Of a DNA stretch of 64,000 bases, positions 43,820 to 53,747 are shown piece after piece. This DNA is from Streptomyces triculaminicus (GTDB lineage Bacteria; Actinomycetota; Actinomycetes; Streptomycetales; Streptomycetaceae). The first letter of the stretch is position 1, and the number at the start of each line of letters is the position of its first letter. The stretch lies in the NCBI RefSeq assembly GCF_017349075.1, contig NZ_JAFMOF010000004.1, positions 1 to 64,000 on the forward strand, read 5' to 3'. The translations under genes and the position numbers were made by a program. The notes under the pieces were generated by a model. The model saw nothing but the letters and a program-made list of their open reading frames with translations. It was not told where the DNA came from and searched no databases.

Positions 43820-44943
43820 GCGGTGCGATGGGCGCCGCCGGCGTCGGCGAAGACGTCGGCGAAGGCGTCGGCGAAGGCGTCGACGAGGCCGTCGAGAAGA
43901 TCGCCCGCACCTGCCTGTACGAGGGCTATCTGCTGTGGCCGTACCGCAGGTCGGCGCTGAAGAACACCCGGCGCTGGACCTTCGGCGGCGTCTTCCCGCA
44001 GACCCGGGCGCGGTCCTGCGGGGAACGGGACATGGTGCGCGCCGAGGTGCTGCTCGAGGCGGCCGACGAGGCGCGGCTGACCGTGCGGGTGCGGTTCCTG
44101 CACGTCCTCGAGCGGCAGGTGCACCGGGTGCGCGCGGACGGGGGCAGGGAGCCGGTGGACTCCCTCACGGTCGCCGGTCGGCGCCATCTGACGTGGCAGG
44201 AGGCCACCGAGCACGAGTGGGTCCTGCCGCCGTGGTCCCCCGCCGACGGCCCCCTCCACACCGAGGTCCACGCGCCGGCGGTCACGGACGAGGAGCCGCT
44301 GCCCGGCGACGAGGGACGCCCGGCCGGGTTCCTGGTCCGTACCCGCCGGCCGCTGTCCGGCACCGTGACCCTGGAGGCCGTCCCCGTGGCGGACGGCGTA
44401 CGGCGGATCGGCGTCGCCGTCCGCAACACCACCCCCTGCCCGGAGCCCGGCGGCGACCCGCGCACCGCCCGCGACGAGCTGGCCCCGTACGCGTTGGTCT
44501 CCACCCACCTGGTGCTCGGCTGCGAGAGCCCCGGGGCGTTCGTCTCGCTCGCCGACCCGCCCGCCGCCCTGCGGGAGGCGGCCGGCGCCTGCCGGAACGA
44601 CGGCACCTGGCCCGCGCTGGTGGCCGGGTACGACGGCCCGCGGGGCGGGGACCGGCAGCGGTCCCGGGCCGTGCTGGCCTCGCCCGTCACCCTCGAGGAC
44701 TTCCCGGCCGTCGCCCCGGAGAGCCCCGGCGACCTCTTCGACGGCGGCGAGATCGACCAGCTCCTGATCCTCAACGTGCTCGCCCTCACGCCGCACGAGC
44801 GGGAGGAGGCCCGCGCGAGCGACCCCCGGGCCCGCGAGATCCTCGACCGCTGCGCCGCCCTGTCCCCCGACGACCTGATGGCCCTGCACGGCACGATCCG
44901 GGGCTTCGCCCCCGCCGTCCGGTCCCTGGAGGAGGAGCGATGA
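43816..44943 (+). CDS. conserved hydrogenase-operon protein of unknown function
   Basis: A 375-residue soluble protein. After a low-complexity start made by repeated codons (VGEDVGEGVGEGVDEAVE) comes TCLYEGYLLWPYRRSALKN and a largely beta-sheet body (VRVRFLHVLERQVHRV, LTWQEATEHEWVLP), then helices at the C-terminus with LILNVLALTPHEREEA and ILDRCAALSPDDLMALHG. No family recognised beyond recurring in these loci. Start and stop both overlap neighbours by 4 bp. Confidence 0.7.
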   Translation: MSGAMGAAGVGEDVGEGVGEGVDEAVEKIARTCLYEGYLLWPYRRSALKNTRRWTFGGVFPQTRARSCGERDMVRAEVLLEAADEARLTVRVRFLHVLERQVHRVRADGGREPVDSLTVAGRRHLTWQEATEHEWVLPPWSPADGPLHTEVHAPAVTDEEPLPGDEGRPAGFLVRTRRPLSGTVTLEAVPVADGVRRIGVAVRNTTPCPEPGGDPRTARDELAPYALVSTHLVLGCESPGAFVSLADPPAALREAAGACRNDGTWPALVAGYDGPRGGDRQRSRAVLASPVTLEDFPAVAPESPGDLFDGGEIDQLLILNVLALTPHEREEARASDPRAREILDRCAALSPDDLMALHGTIRGFAPAVRSLEEER

Positions 44944-45794
44944 CGACGGGCGGCACGGTGCTGGTGGACGGGGTGCGGCTCGGCCGCGGCAGCAGGGTCC
45001 GGCTGCGGCCCGGCGGGGGCGCGGACGTCCTCGACCTGGCGCTGGCCGGGCGGACGGCCGAGGTCGAGGCGGTGGAGGAGGACCTCGAGGGCCGGGTGCA
45101 GCTGGTCGTCACGCTGCACGGCGACATGGGACGCGACTTCGCGACCGGCCTCGGACACCGCTTCTTCTTCTCGCCCGAGGAGGTCGAGCCCGTCGGGGAC
45201 TCGCCCGCCGGGGCGCCGCACCGCGTGCTCCTCGCGGGTATCGGCAACGTCTTCCTCGCCGACGACGCCTTCGGGCCCGAGGTCGTCGCCGCCCTGCGCG
45301 GCCACCCGCTGCCGCCCGGCGCCCACCTGGCCGACTTCGGCATCCGCGGCATGGACCTGGCCTACCGGCTGCTGGACGGCTACGACGCGGCGGTGCTCGT
45401 CGACGCGGCGCCGCGCGGCGGCGAGCCCGGCACCCTGTACGTCATCGACGTGGACGACGGCCCGGACGCCGCCGGCGCCGCGGGCCCGGGGCCGGCGGCC
45501 GCGCCGGAGGCCCACGGCATGGATCCGGTGAAGGTGCTCGCGCTGGCCCGGGAGCTGGCCCGCGAGGAGGGCGTGTCCCTGCCCCGCCTGGTGGTGCTCG
45601 GCTGCGAGCCGCTGATCCGGATGCGCGGCGACGAGCCCGACGTGGCCTTCGGGCTCAGCGAGCCCGTACGGGCGGCGGTCGGCCGGGCCGTCCCGCTGCT
45701 GCTGTCCCTGACGAGCGATCTGCTCGCCGCCCCCCGCCGCCGCCTGGAGTCCGCCGCGGCGGCCACGGCGTCGCCCGCTGTGCCGAGGAGGTGA
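44940..45794 (+). CDS. hydrogenase maturation protease (HybD/HyaD family) with N-terminal extension
   Basis: A 284-residue protein. Residues 95-265 are the Ni-dependent endopeptidase that trims the large-subunit C-terminus: LLAGIGNVFLADDAFGPEVV (Glu/Asp metal ligands), LADFGIRGMDLAYRLLDGYD, VLVDAAPRGGEPGT, and an HG.DP segment (AHGMDPVKVL). The first 90 residues (VLVDGVRLGRGSRVRLRPGG) form a small beta domain not found in standard proteases. It matches the need created by the 21-residue tail on the large subunit. ATGA overlap with the preceding gene. Confidence 0.88.
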   Translation: MTTGGTVLVDGVRLGRGSRVRLRPGGGADVLDLALAGRTAEVEAVEEDLEGRVQLVVTLHGDMGRDFATGLGHRFFFSPEEVEPVGDSPAGAPHRVLLAGIGNVFLADDAFGPEVVAALRGHPLPPGAHLADFGIRGMDLAYRLLDGYDAAVLVDAAPRGGEPGTLYVIDVDDGPDAAGAAGPGPAAAPEAHGMDPVKVLALARELAREEGVSLPRLVVLGCEPLIRMRGDEPDVAFGLSEPVRAAVGRAVPLLLSLTSDLLAAPRRRLESAAAATASPAVPRR

Positions 45795-45799
45795 CCGAC

Positions 45800-45931
45800 A
45801 TGAGAAACGGGATCTTCATCCCGGCGGTCGTGGTACGCATCGCCGTAGGCGTCATCGCTGCGGCGGTCGTCACGGCGATCGTCGCCAGCGCCCCCGACGC
45901 GGTGCGCTACATCAAGATGGAAACCATGTAG
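45800..45931 (+). CDS. small single-span membrane protein
   Basis: A 43-residue peptide, MRNGIFIPAVVVRIAVG to YIKMETM, almost entirely one hydrophobic helix with a short basic/acidic tail. GAGGAGGTG precedes the ATG by 7 bp and it starts 5 bp after the protease stop, so it belongs to the hydrogenase operon. Resembles the DUF6893-type small proteins of streptomycetes. It could tether a hydrogenase subunit or be a regulatory peptide. Confidence 0.65.
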   Translation: MRNGIFIPAVVVRIAVGVIAAAVVTAIVASAPDAVRYIKMETM

Positions 45932-45976
45932 CCCGAAACACGCAGCCCCCAGCACGCAGCCCGAAGGACGCGCACC

Positions 45977-46528
45977 ATGAGCCACCCCACCGTCGACGAC
46001 GTGTTCGTCACCCACCTGCGGGACGCCCACGCGCTGGAGCGGCTGATGGACACCGCGCTCGGGGCGCTGATCGCCACGGCCGGCGCGCCGGAGCTGCGCG
46101 AGCCGCTGGAGCACCACCAATCCCTCACCCGGCGGCACATCATCGCCCTCGAGGAGCGCCTGGCCGCCCACGCCGACCGGCCGTCGGCGGTCAAGGACGC
46201 GGGGCTGGCCACCGCCGCGATCGGCGAGGCCCTGCTGGCCAGGGCGCGCGGCGACCATGCGGGCAAGCACGCCCGCGACGCCTACGTCCTGATCCATCTC
46301 GCGGCCGCCGGCTACGAGATGCTGGGGCATCTGGCCCGGCGCGCGGGCGACGAGGAGACCGCCCGCCTGGTCGCGGAGCACCTGGCCGACGAGCGGGCCT
46401 CCGCCGCGGCCATCGACGCCCGGTGGGACCTGGTGCTGGATCTGTCCCTGCGGCACGCGGGGGTGCTGTCCGCGCCGCCGGTCGGCCCGCCGCGCAGCCT
46501 GCGGGGCGTCGCCGGCGGGGACGGCTGA
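45977..46528 (+). CDS. DUF892 / YciF-like ferritin-fold protein
   Basis: A 183-residue four-helix-bundle protein of the DUF892 (YciE/YciF) family, stress-induced proteins with ferritin-like topology. THLRDAHALERLMDTALGAL, EHHQSLTRRHIIALEERL, AYVLIHLAAAGYEMLGHLA and AEHLADERASAAAIDARW give the four helices. Metal ligands are only partly conserved. Convergent with gvpK across 22 bp. Confidence 0.72.
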   Translation: MSHPTVDDVFVTHLRDAHALERLMDTALGALIATAGAPELREPLEHHQSLTRRHIIALEERLAAHADRPSAVKDAGLATAAIGEALLARARGDHAGKHARDAYVLIHLAAAGYEMLGHLARRAGDEETARLVAEHLADERASAAAIDARWDLVLDLSLRHAGVLSAPPVGPPRSLRGVAGGDG

Positions 46529-46550
46529 ACGCCGCACGGGAAGACGGCGG

Positions 46551-46817
46551 TCACAGCAGCGTTCCGAGCGGTCCGAGGTCGAGGTTGAGGTCCTCCGGGC
46601 GCAGGCCGTGCAGGGCGCACAGCTCCTCCATGCGCTCCGCGAGCGCCATGAGGGTCAGGCCGATCCGCTCCTCCTGCTCCTCGGTGAGGTCGCCCGCCTC
46701 GGCGCGGCGCAGCGCCTGGCGCTCCATCAGCTGCCGCAGCAGTTCCACGACGGTGAGCACCAGCCGGGCCAGGTCGCGCTCGGCTGTGTCCCGGTCCAGT
46801 TCCACGCGGCGTGTCAT
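46551..46817 (-). CDS. gvpK: gas vesicle protein GvpK
   Basis: An 88-residue GvpK: DTAERDLARLVLTVVELLRQ, LMERQALRRAEAGDLTEEQE, LMALAERMEELCALHGL and RPEDLNLDLGPLG, the family's conserved block. A minor assembly protein of gas vesicles. ATG overlaps the preceding gvpS stop. Last gene of the gvp operon. Confidence 0.93.
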   Translation of the reverse strand: MTRRVELDRDTAERDLARLVLTVVELLRQLMERQALRRAEAGDLTEEQEERIGLTLMALAERMEELCALHGLRPEDLNLDLGPLGTLL

Positions 46818-47011
46818 GTCCCCGCCTCCCATGGGCTGGGCACGATGGCGTCGACGGAGCTGATGAGGGCGTGCAGGTCGATGCGGACGAGGTCGACGTC
46901 GGCGATCCGCAGGGTGAGGTCGCCGGCGATCACGACGCCGCCCGCCAGGAGCCGGTCGAGCAGGTCGACCAGGGCGGGGCCGCGGTCGGCGGGGACGGCG
47001 TGGCCGGTCAC
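46814..47011 (-). CDS. gvpS: gas vesicle protein GvpS/GvpJ-like (short GvpA family)
   Basis: A 65-residue member of the GvpA/J/S superfamily: LVDLLDRLLAGGVVIAGDLT, LRIADVDLVRIDLHALISSV. It ends soon after the conserved beta-hairpin fold. The position between gvpL and gvpK matches gvpS in streptomycete clusters. GTG start overlaps the gvpL stop. Confidence 0.85.
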   Translation of the reverse strand: MTGHAVPADRGPALVDLLDRLLAGGVVIAGDLTLRIADVDLVRIDLHALISSVDAIVPSPWEAGT

Positions 47012-47826
47012 GGGGACTCCGGGGAGGCGTCGGTCCCGGCGAAGGAGTAGGGGGCCCAGGGGCCGGTCAGGTCCACGCGCATCCCGTCGCGCGGGGCGCG
47101 TTCGGCCAGGCGGGCGACGGCCGAGGTGAAGCGGGGGCCGTCCTCGCGCCGTACGAGGTACGCGGCGTTGAGGACGTTGCGGCCCGCCTGGCCGGAGAGG
47201 CGGGGGTTCTGCGGCGGGTGGAGGCGGGTCTCCTGCGCGAGGGCGGTGAGGGTGGTGTGGATGCCGCGCGCGACGTCGTCCTCGTGCCGTGCTCCCTCCC
47301 GGGCCGCGTGCCGTTCGGCGGCGCGGCGGCGGAGGTAGTCGCGGCCGGACGCGGCGGCGCGCGGGGTGTCCTCGCGTGGCGCGGCGGCCGCCCCCGGCGG
47401 CCGGCCCGTGCCCAGGGCGTGGACCTTGACGCCCCATTCGGTGCGGCCGTCCAGCCGGTCGAGGGCCGCGAGCAGCTGTTCGTGGCGGGCGCCGAGCATC
47501 GTGCGGACGCCCTCCTCATCGTGGAAGACCGTCGCCAGGCGCAGCGGCAGGACGCTCGGGGCCACGGCGGCGGCCGCGCCGATCACCCTCTGGTGGGCGC
47601 GGGCGGTCCGCTCCAGCCAGTCGAGGTCCTCCAGGTGTTCGGCCAGCCCCTGTTCGTCGTGGTCCGTCGCGGGCACCGGCCCGGCCAGGACCATGAGCTC
47701 CCGGTGGCGCACGGCGCGTACGGGCCCGTCGGCGACGCCGGTGACGGTCTCCAGGGCGCCGGCGACGGCGTCGGAGGCGCGGACGACGGCGTAGGCGTAC
47801 AGGTAGCGCGTATGTGTGGGGTTCAC
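47008..47826 (-). CDS. gvpL: gas vesicle protein GvpL/GvpF family
   Basis: A 272-residue GvpL/F protein: YLYAYAVVRASDAVAG, HDEQGLAEHLEDLDWLERTA, VLPLRLATVFHDEEGVRTML, RLDGRTEWGVKVHAL, NAAYLVRREDG and the ending GPWAPYSFAG. It has an Ala/Arg-rich linker around residues 150-190. GTG start after GGAGGGATCCGG; coupled to gvpJ and gvpS by 4-bp overlaps. Confidence 0.92.
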   Translation of the reverse strand: MNPTHTRYLYAYAVVRASDAVAGALETVTGVADGPVRAVRHRELMVLAGPVPATDHDEQGLAEHLEDLDWLERTARAHQRVIGAAAAVAPSVLPLRLATVFHDEEGVRTMLGARHEQLLAALDRLDGRTEWGVKVHALGTGRPPGAAAAPREDTPRAAASGRDYLRRRAAERHAAREGARHEDDVARGIHTTLTALAQETRLHPPQNPRLSGQAGRNVLNAAYLVRREDGPRFTSAVARLAERAPRDGMRVDLTGPWAPYSFAGTDASPESP

Positions 47827-48152
47827 CCGGATCCCTCCTGCCCGGCTCGTTTCTCCAGTTCGGCGACGCGCGCCGCGAGTCGCCCGACGTCGGCGCCGGC
47901 GCCCTCGGCCAGTTCCTCGCGGCGGGCGTGGGAGGAGAGCGAGGGGTCGCTCTCCCACCAGTCGATCCCCATCTCCTTGGCCTTGTCGACGGAGACGACG
48001 ATCAGCCGCAGCCGGATGGTGAGGAGCTCGATGTCGAACAGGTCGACGCGGATGTCCCCCGCGATGACGATGCCCTTGTCGAGCACCCGTTCAAGGATGT
48101 CGGCGAGATCGGCCGGTCCCTCGGAGGGGACCGGCGCCCTGCGCTCGTTCAT
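47823..48152 (-). CDS. gvpJ: gas vesicle protein GvpJ
   Basis: A 109-residue GvpA-family paralogue: LADILERVLDKGIVIAGDIR, LFDIELLTIRLRLIVVSVDK and AKEMGIDWWESDP, the last being diagnostic of GvpJ. A C-terminal heptad-like tail (VGRLAARVAELEKRA) suggests a short coiled coil. Thought to help nucleate or cap vesicles. Confidence 0.9.
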   Translation of the reverse strand: MNERRAPVPSEGPADLADILERVLDKGIVIAGDIRVDLFDIELLTIRLRLIVVSVDKAKEMGIDWWESDPSLSSHARREELAEGAGADVGRLAARVAELEKRAGQEGSG

Positions 48153-48364
48153 GTCGCCCCGCTTCCGCCGGCCGGCCGGTGCGTGCGCTCCAGGCGGTCG
48201 AGCAGGGCGTCCTCGAGCCGGTCGAACTCCTCGTCGTCGATGCGGCCCGCCGCCCTGCTCTCCTCCAGCGCCTTGAGTTCGCCGCGCACCACGGCCGGGT
48301 CGTAGTACAGCCGCTCCGCCTCCGCCACCACCCGGCGCAGCACCCAGCCGACGAAGCCGATCAT
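48149..48364 (-). CDS. gvpG: gas vesicle protein GvpG
   Basis: A 71-residue GvpG: an N-terminal helix (MIGFVGWVLRRVVAEAERLYY), then ELKALEESRAAGRIDDEEFD and a basic tail. Assembly accessory. Coupled to gvpF (overlap ATGA) and gvpJ. In S. coelicolor-type clusters gvpY and gvpZ follow here; they are absent. Confidence 0.9.
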   Translation of the reverse strand: MIGFVGWVLRRVVAEAERLYYDPAVVRGELKALEESRAAGRIDDEEFDRLEDALLDRLERTHRPAGGSGAT

Positions 48365-49077
48365 TCGACGAAGCTGTAGGGCGGCAGCGGGCCGTGGACG
48401 GTCAGCTCCAGCTGGGGGTGCGTCTTCTCGAGCCGGCGAACCTCGTCCAGCAGGCGCCGGGCGGCGGCCTCCTCGATGAGGTAGGAGACGTTGAGGAAGC
48501 AGCCGGAGTTCTCCGGCCCGGTCCGCTCCCGCTCCGCCAGCGGGGCCAGCGCCTCGCGCACCAGCTCGGCGTCGCGGCCCTCGCGCTCGCGCACCCCCTG
48601 GGCGACCAGCTCGCCGAAGCGCAGCCGTTGTTCGTACGAGCCGCCGCCGTCGGCCTGGTTGGCCGCGGCCAGGCTGCGCAGGCCGGCGTTCTCGGCGAGG
48701 ACGAGGTGCAGGACGGCGTCCTCGCGGTGGACGGCCTTGACGTTGTACTCGACGCGGCCGCTCAGCCTCACCAGCTGTTCGCGGTAGCGGTCCGCGTGCT
48801 CGTCGAGGACGTCGCGGACGCGGTCGTCGCTGTCGGAGAGGCTGCCGAAGCGCATGGGCAGGAGGGGGGCGCGCCGGCCGACCTCGGTGACGACGTTCTG
48901 GTGGGCCAGCAGGTCGCGCCGCTTGGGCCGCAGCCGTTCGGGGCAGTCGCTGACCACCGCGGCCAGGTCGTCGTGGGTGACCAGGCGTACGGGCAGCGGC
49001 GGGTCGCCGATCCCGGTGAGGTTCTCGGGCAGCGGGCCGCGGCCCAGGTGTGCGATGCCGTAGACGTAGGTGGTCAC
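48361..49077 (-). CDS. gvpF: gas vesicle protein GvpF
   Basis: A 238-residue GvpL/F-family protein: YVYGIAHLG opening, LVTHDDLAAVVSDCPE, VVTEVGRRAPLLPMRFGSL, EYNVKAVHREDAVLHLVLAE, NVSYLIEEAAARRLLDEV and the terminal GPLPPYSFVE. GTG start overlaps the gvpA stop. Structural or nucleating minor component. Confidence 0.93.
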   Translation of the reverse strand: MTTYVYGIAHLGRGPLPENLTGIGDPPLPVRLVTHDDLAAVVSDCPERLRPKRRDLLAHQNVVTEVGRRAPLLPMRFGSLSDSDDRVRDVLDEHADRYREQLVRLSGRVEYNVKAVHREDAVLHLVLAENAGLRSLAAANQADGGGSYEQRLRFGELVAQGVREREGRDAELVREALAPLAERERTGPENSGCFLNVSYLIEEAAARRLLDEVRRLEKTHPQLELTVHGPLPPYSFVE

Positions 49078-49487
49078 TGGTCCTCCTCCTTCTTCTTACG
49101 GGAGGTGGTGGTGCCACTGCTCTCGGTGTCCTTGCCGCGCACGGTGCGGACCGCGTCCTGCACGGTCTGCGCGGCTCCGGAGAGGGCGCCCTTGGTCTTG
49201 CCGCGGGCCCCGCTCTCGGTCATCTGCCCGACGATGTCGGGCAGTCCGGCGCTCCGGTGCGGGCCGGCCTCCAGGTCGAGGCGGTTGCACGCCTCGGCGA
49301 AGCGCAGATAGGTGTCGACGCTGGCGACCACGACCCGCACGTCGATCTTCAGGATTTCGATGCCGACCAGTGAGACACGCACGAACGCGTCGATCACCAG
49401 TCCGCGATCGAGGACGAGTTCCAGGACGTCGTACAGGCCACTGGTACCGCCTGCGCCGCCGCCCTGTTCCATCGGGACAACGCTCAT
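49074..49487 (-). CDS. gvpA: gas vesicle structural protein GvpA with long C-terminal tail
   Basis: A 137-residue GvpA, the rib-forming shell protein. The core LYDVLELVLDRGLVIDAFVR, VSLVGIEILKIDVRVVVASV and DTYLRFAEACNRLDLE is canonical. Instead of ending at 70-80 residues it has about 60 extra, a Gly/Ser/Lys-rich tail ending KKKEEDQ, which would lie on the vesicle surface. This tail is seen in other streptomycete GvpAs. Confidence 0.92.
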   Translation of the reverse strand: MSVVPMEQGGGAGGTSGLYDVLELVLDRGLVIDAFVRVSLVGIEILKIDVRVVVASVDTYLRFAEACNRLDLEAGPHRSAGLPDIVGQMTESGARGKTKGALSGAAQTVQDAVRTVRGKDTESSGTTTSRKKKEEDQ

Positions 49488-49545
49488 CTCGGACAGCTTC
49501 CCCTCGCCCCCGACGGCCGGTTCCGGCCCGGCACACGTTCGGGTC

Positions 49546-49857
49546 TCAGCGGGAGTTGGTCCTGCCGCGTTCGTAGCGCCGTACGCGGCGGTAGCCGGTG
49601 AGCAGGCCGTCGGTGTCGAGGGTCACCTCGTAGAGCGCCATCACGCTCATCGTCTCGGGGACGCGGGCGATCTCGACCACCTCGGCCTCCAACTCCCAGC
49701 CCTCTTCGGTCCGTTCGAAACGGGATATGCCTTCCGGGCGCAGTCCGGTCAGTTCCGCGAACTGTTCATGGGCCGCGCGCAGGACCTGAGGTGCCGTAAG
49801 GGCCGGTTTTCCGGGCTCGGGGGATGAAGTTTCCTTGGATTTCCTCGGATCAGTCAT
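49546..49857 (-). CDS. gvpO: gas vesicle protein GvpO
   Basis: A 103-residue GvpO: VLRAAHEQFAELTGLRPEGI, WELEAEVVEIARVPETMSVM, ALYEVTLDTDGLLTGYRRVR. A regulatory/assembly factor placed first in the operon. ATG at 49857 follows GAGGCCCC; an upstream in-frame start would add 20 unconserved residues. Confidence 0.9.
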   Translation of the reverse strand: MTDPRKSKETSSPEPGKPALTAPQVLRAAHEQFAELTGLRPEGISRFERTEEGWELEAEVVEIARVPETMSVMALYEVTLDTDGLLTGYRRVRRYERGRTNSR

Positions 49858-49894
49858 GGGGCCTCGGTATCGGTCTTGGGGCCTTGTTCTCCGG

Positions 49895-49919
49895 CTACCA
49901 CGGCGATGATTTTCCAAAC
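49895..49919 (-). promoter_or_regulatory. possible stress-sigma promoter of the gvp operon
   Basis: On the minus strand GTTTGG and TGGTAG are separated by 13 bp, about 38 bp upstream of the gvpO ATG. This resembles the streptomycete SigB-type form GNNTN-(14-16)-GGGTAY, with mismatches in the -10 and a short spacer. Confidence 0.28.
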
Positions 49920-49974
49920 CTCAGGATTGAAGGGCCGATTGCGGGGCAGCCGGTCGATCGGAGGTTGATATCCC

Positions 49975-50145
49975 ATGGTTCCTCTTCTTCTCGTTCTCCT
50001 GCTCGCCCTGATCCTTTTCGGGGCCGGATTCGCCGTCAAGGTCCTGTGGTGGGTCGCGGTGGCCGTGCTCGTGATCTGGCTGCTCGGCTTCGTCATGCGT
50101 TCCGCCGACGGCGGCGGAAGCCGCGGTCGCTGGTACCGATGGTGA
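49975..50145 (+). CDS. small hydrophobic membrane protein
   Basis: A 56-residue protein with two hydrophobic stretches (LLLVLLLALILFGAGFAV and VLWWVAVAVLVIWLLGFV) and a Gly/Ser/Arg tail ending GRWYRW. GGAGG lies 9 bp before the ATG. Similar small proteins are common in streptomycetes and Gram-positives and may be stress-induced; function unknown. Divergent from gvpO. Confidence 0.72.
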   Translation: MVPLLLVLLLALILFGAGFAVKVLWWVAVAVLVIWLLGFVMRSADGGGSRGRWYRW

Positions 50146-50163
50146 GATCACCCGCACGGTCCG

Positions 50164-50191
50164 AGGCCGCCGGGCGTGAGCCCGGCGGCCT
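50164..50191 (+). terminator. rho-independent-type terminator after the small membrane protein
   Basis: AGGCCGCCGGG and CCCGGCGGCCT form an 11-bp perfect stem with a 6-base loop followed by TTTCG, 18 bp after the stop. Confidence 0.75.
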
Positions 50192-50261
50192 TTCGCGTGC
50201 TCCCTCGTGCCGCTCCTGGTGCCACCCCGGGCCCCCGGGAGCCGTGAGGTGACGCGCGCCG

Positions 50262-51164
50262 TCAGGTGAGGCGCTCGGCATCCGCCTCGGCGGCCTCGGC
50301 CGCGCGGCGGGCCGAGCGCCAGGCGCGCTCCGCGGCGCGGACGCGGCCCTGGATCTCCCGCACCCGTTCGTGGGCGGCGCGCCGGCGGTCCTCGGCGTCG
50401 GCGAGTTCGGCGGCCAGCTCCTCCAGCTGCCGCTGGGCGTCCCGTTCGGCCTTCTCCGCCCGGTCCGCCTCCTCGCGGGCGCGGCCCAGTTCCTCCTCGC
50501 GGCTGTGCGACTCCTTCCTGGCGTCGCGCGCCTGCCGCCGGGCGAGGTCGAGTTCCTCGCCGCGCCGGGCCCGGCGGGCGCGCGCCGCGGCCAGGTCGGT
50601 GACGCGCGCCCCGGGGCCTCGCTCGCGCGACGGCCCGGACGGGGCGGGCGCCGGCGGTGCCGCGAGCCGCTCCGCCGCGTCGGGGGCGAGCCCGGGGAAG
50701 CCGGTCGCCGGGGCGGGCGGCCTGGCCAGCCGGCCCGCGGCCCACTCCTGTGCCGCGCCGGGGTCCGCCAGGACCGTGTGCAGCGTCTCCTCGACCTCGC
50801 GCCGTACGTCCTCGCCCACCGGGTGCCCGGCCTCCTCGGCGAGCCGGCTCGCCTGCGCGGACAGCGAGACCACCAGGGCGCGCTGCCGGCGGCCCAGCTC
50901 GCGCAGCCGTCCGCCGTCGAGGTCGCGGTGGGCGGCGCGCAGGGCCTCGCCGAGCCCCAGCAGCGCCTCGGCCTCGTCCGGGCGGGCGCGCACCAGGAGG
51001 TTGCTCACCCAGGCCGGCAGCGTGGGGCGGCGCAGCGCCCTCAGCCGCCGGGCCAGCTCGAGGTCGCCGTCCCGGCGGGCCTGGGCGGCCCACCGGTCGC
51101 GGGCGGCGGTGAACTCCTCCGGCCGCAGCAGGAAGAGCTCGTCGATGACGTTCTCCGGGTCCAT
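50262..51164 (-). CDS. coiled-coil protein of unknown function
   Basis: A 300-residue soluble protein. Residues 1-150 are helical with conserved-looking blocks (MDPENVIDELFLLRPEEFTA, LPAWVSNLLVRARPDEAEAL) and residues 180-300 form a long Arg/Glu/Ala-rich coiled coil (EEELGRAREEADRAEKAERD). Actinobacterial homologues are annotated as hypothetical. A structural or nucleoid role is possible. ATG chosen where the conserved start MDPENVIDELF begins. Confidence 0.7.
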   Translation of the reverse strand: MDPENVIDELFLLRPEEFTAARDRWAAQARRDGDLELARRLRALRRPTLPAWVSNLLVRARPDEAEALLGLGEALRAAHRDLDGGRLRELGRRQRALVVSLSAQASRLAEEAGHPVGEDVRREVEETLHTVLADPGAAQEWAAGRLARPPAPATGFPGLAPDAAERLAAPPAPAPSGPSRERGPGARVTDLAAARARRARRGEELDLARRQARDARKESHSREEELGRAREEADRAEKAERDAQRQLEELAAELADAEDRRRAAHERVREIQGRVRAAERAWRSARRAAEAAEADAERLT

Positions 51165-51210
51165 GAGGGGCTTGTTCCCTCTGCCTTCCGTCCGCAGGGC
51201 TCGCACATGG

Positions 51211-51250
51211 GGTACGGCAGTGACCCCGCTGTCCGGGTCACTGCCGTACC
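51211..51250. terminator. 16-bp perfect inverted repeat downstream of csbD-like gene
   Basis: GGTACGGCAGTGACCC and its complement flank an 8-base loop, 12 bp after the CsbD-family stop and 46 bp before the next start. No T tract. Probably ends the csbD transcript, or binds a regulator of the coiled-coil gene. Confidence 0.6.
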
Positions 51251-51262
51251 GTACGCGCGTCG

Positions 51263-51448
51263 CTACTCGTGGTGCTTCTTTTTGACGTTCTGCCGGAGAT
51301 TCTCCACCGTGTCGTGAAGGTGTCCCTTCGTCTTCTCCACGCGGCCCTCGGTCTCCAATCCCTTGTCGCCGGTGACCCGGCCGGTCGTCTCCTTGAGCTT
51401 GCCCTTGGCCTGCTCGGCCTTCGCCTTGGCCTTGTCCTTGGCACTCAT
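51263..51448 (-). CDS. CsbD family stress protein
   Basis: A 61-residue CsbD-like protein: MSAKDKAKAKAEQAKGKLKE, TTGRVTGDKGLETEGRVEKT, KGHLHDTVENLRQN, the K-x-K-E-T-x-G repeat pattern of the family. Induced by general stress in bacilli; biochemical role unknown. ATG preceded by AAAGGCAG. Confidence 0.85.
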   Translation of the reverse strand: MSAKDKAKAKAEQAKGKLKETTGRVTGDKGLETEGRVEKTKGHLHDTVENLRQNVKKKHHE

Positions 51449-51623
51449 GCCGTAGCACTGCCTTTCGAAGAGAGGTGATCGTGTTGTCGGGAGCGGGCGG
51501 GCGCATCGCTCCCGGGCCCGTGCCGCTCCCATGCCGTGTACCCCCTCACGGTCCAGTCTCCCGCCGCGGTCCCGCCCGCGCACCTCGTCGGCCGCGCCGT
51601 GCGGCGCGAAGTGGTCACGCCCG

Positions 51624-53747
<2,124 letters not shown>

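Noticed and set aside
43838..43890. Short tandem repeat or CRISPR-like array
   Set aside because: It is a codon-level repeat (GTCGGCGAAG units) encoding VGEDVGEGVGEG inside a coding frame, without spacers.
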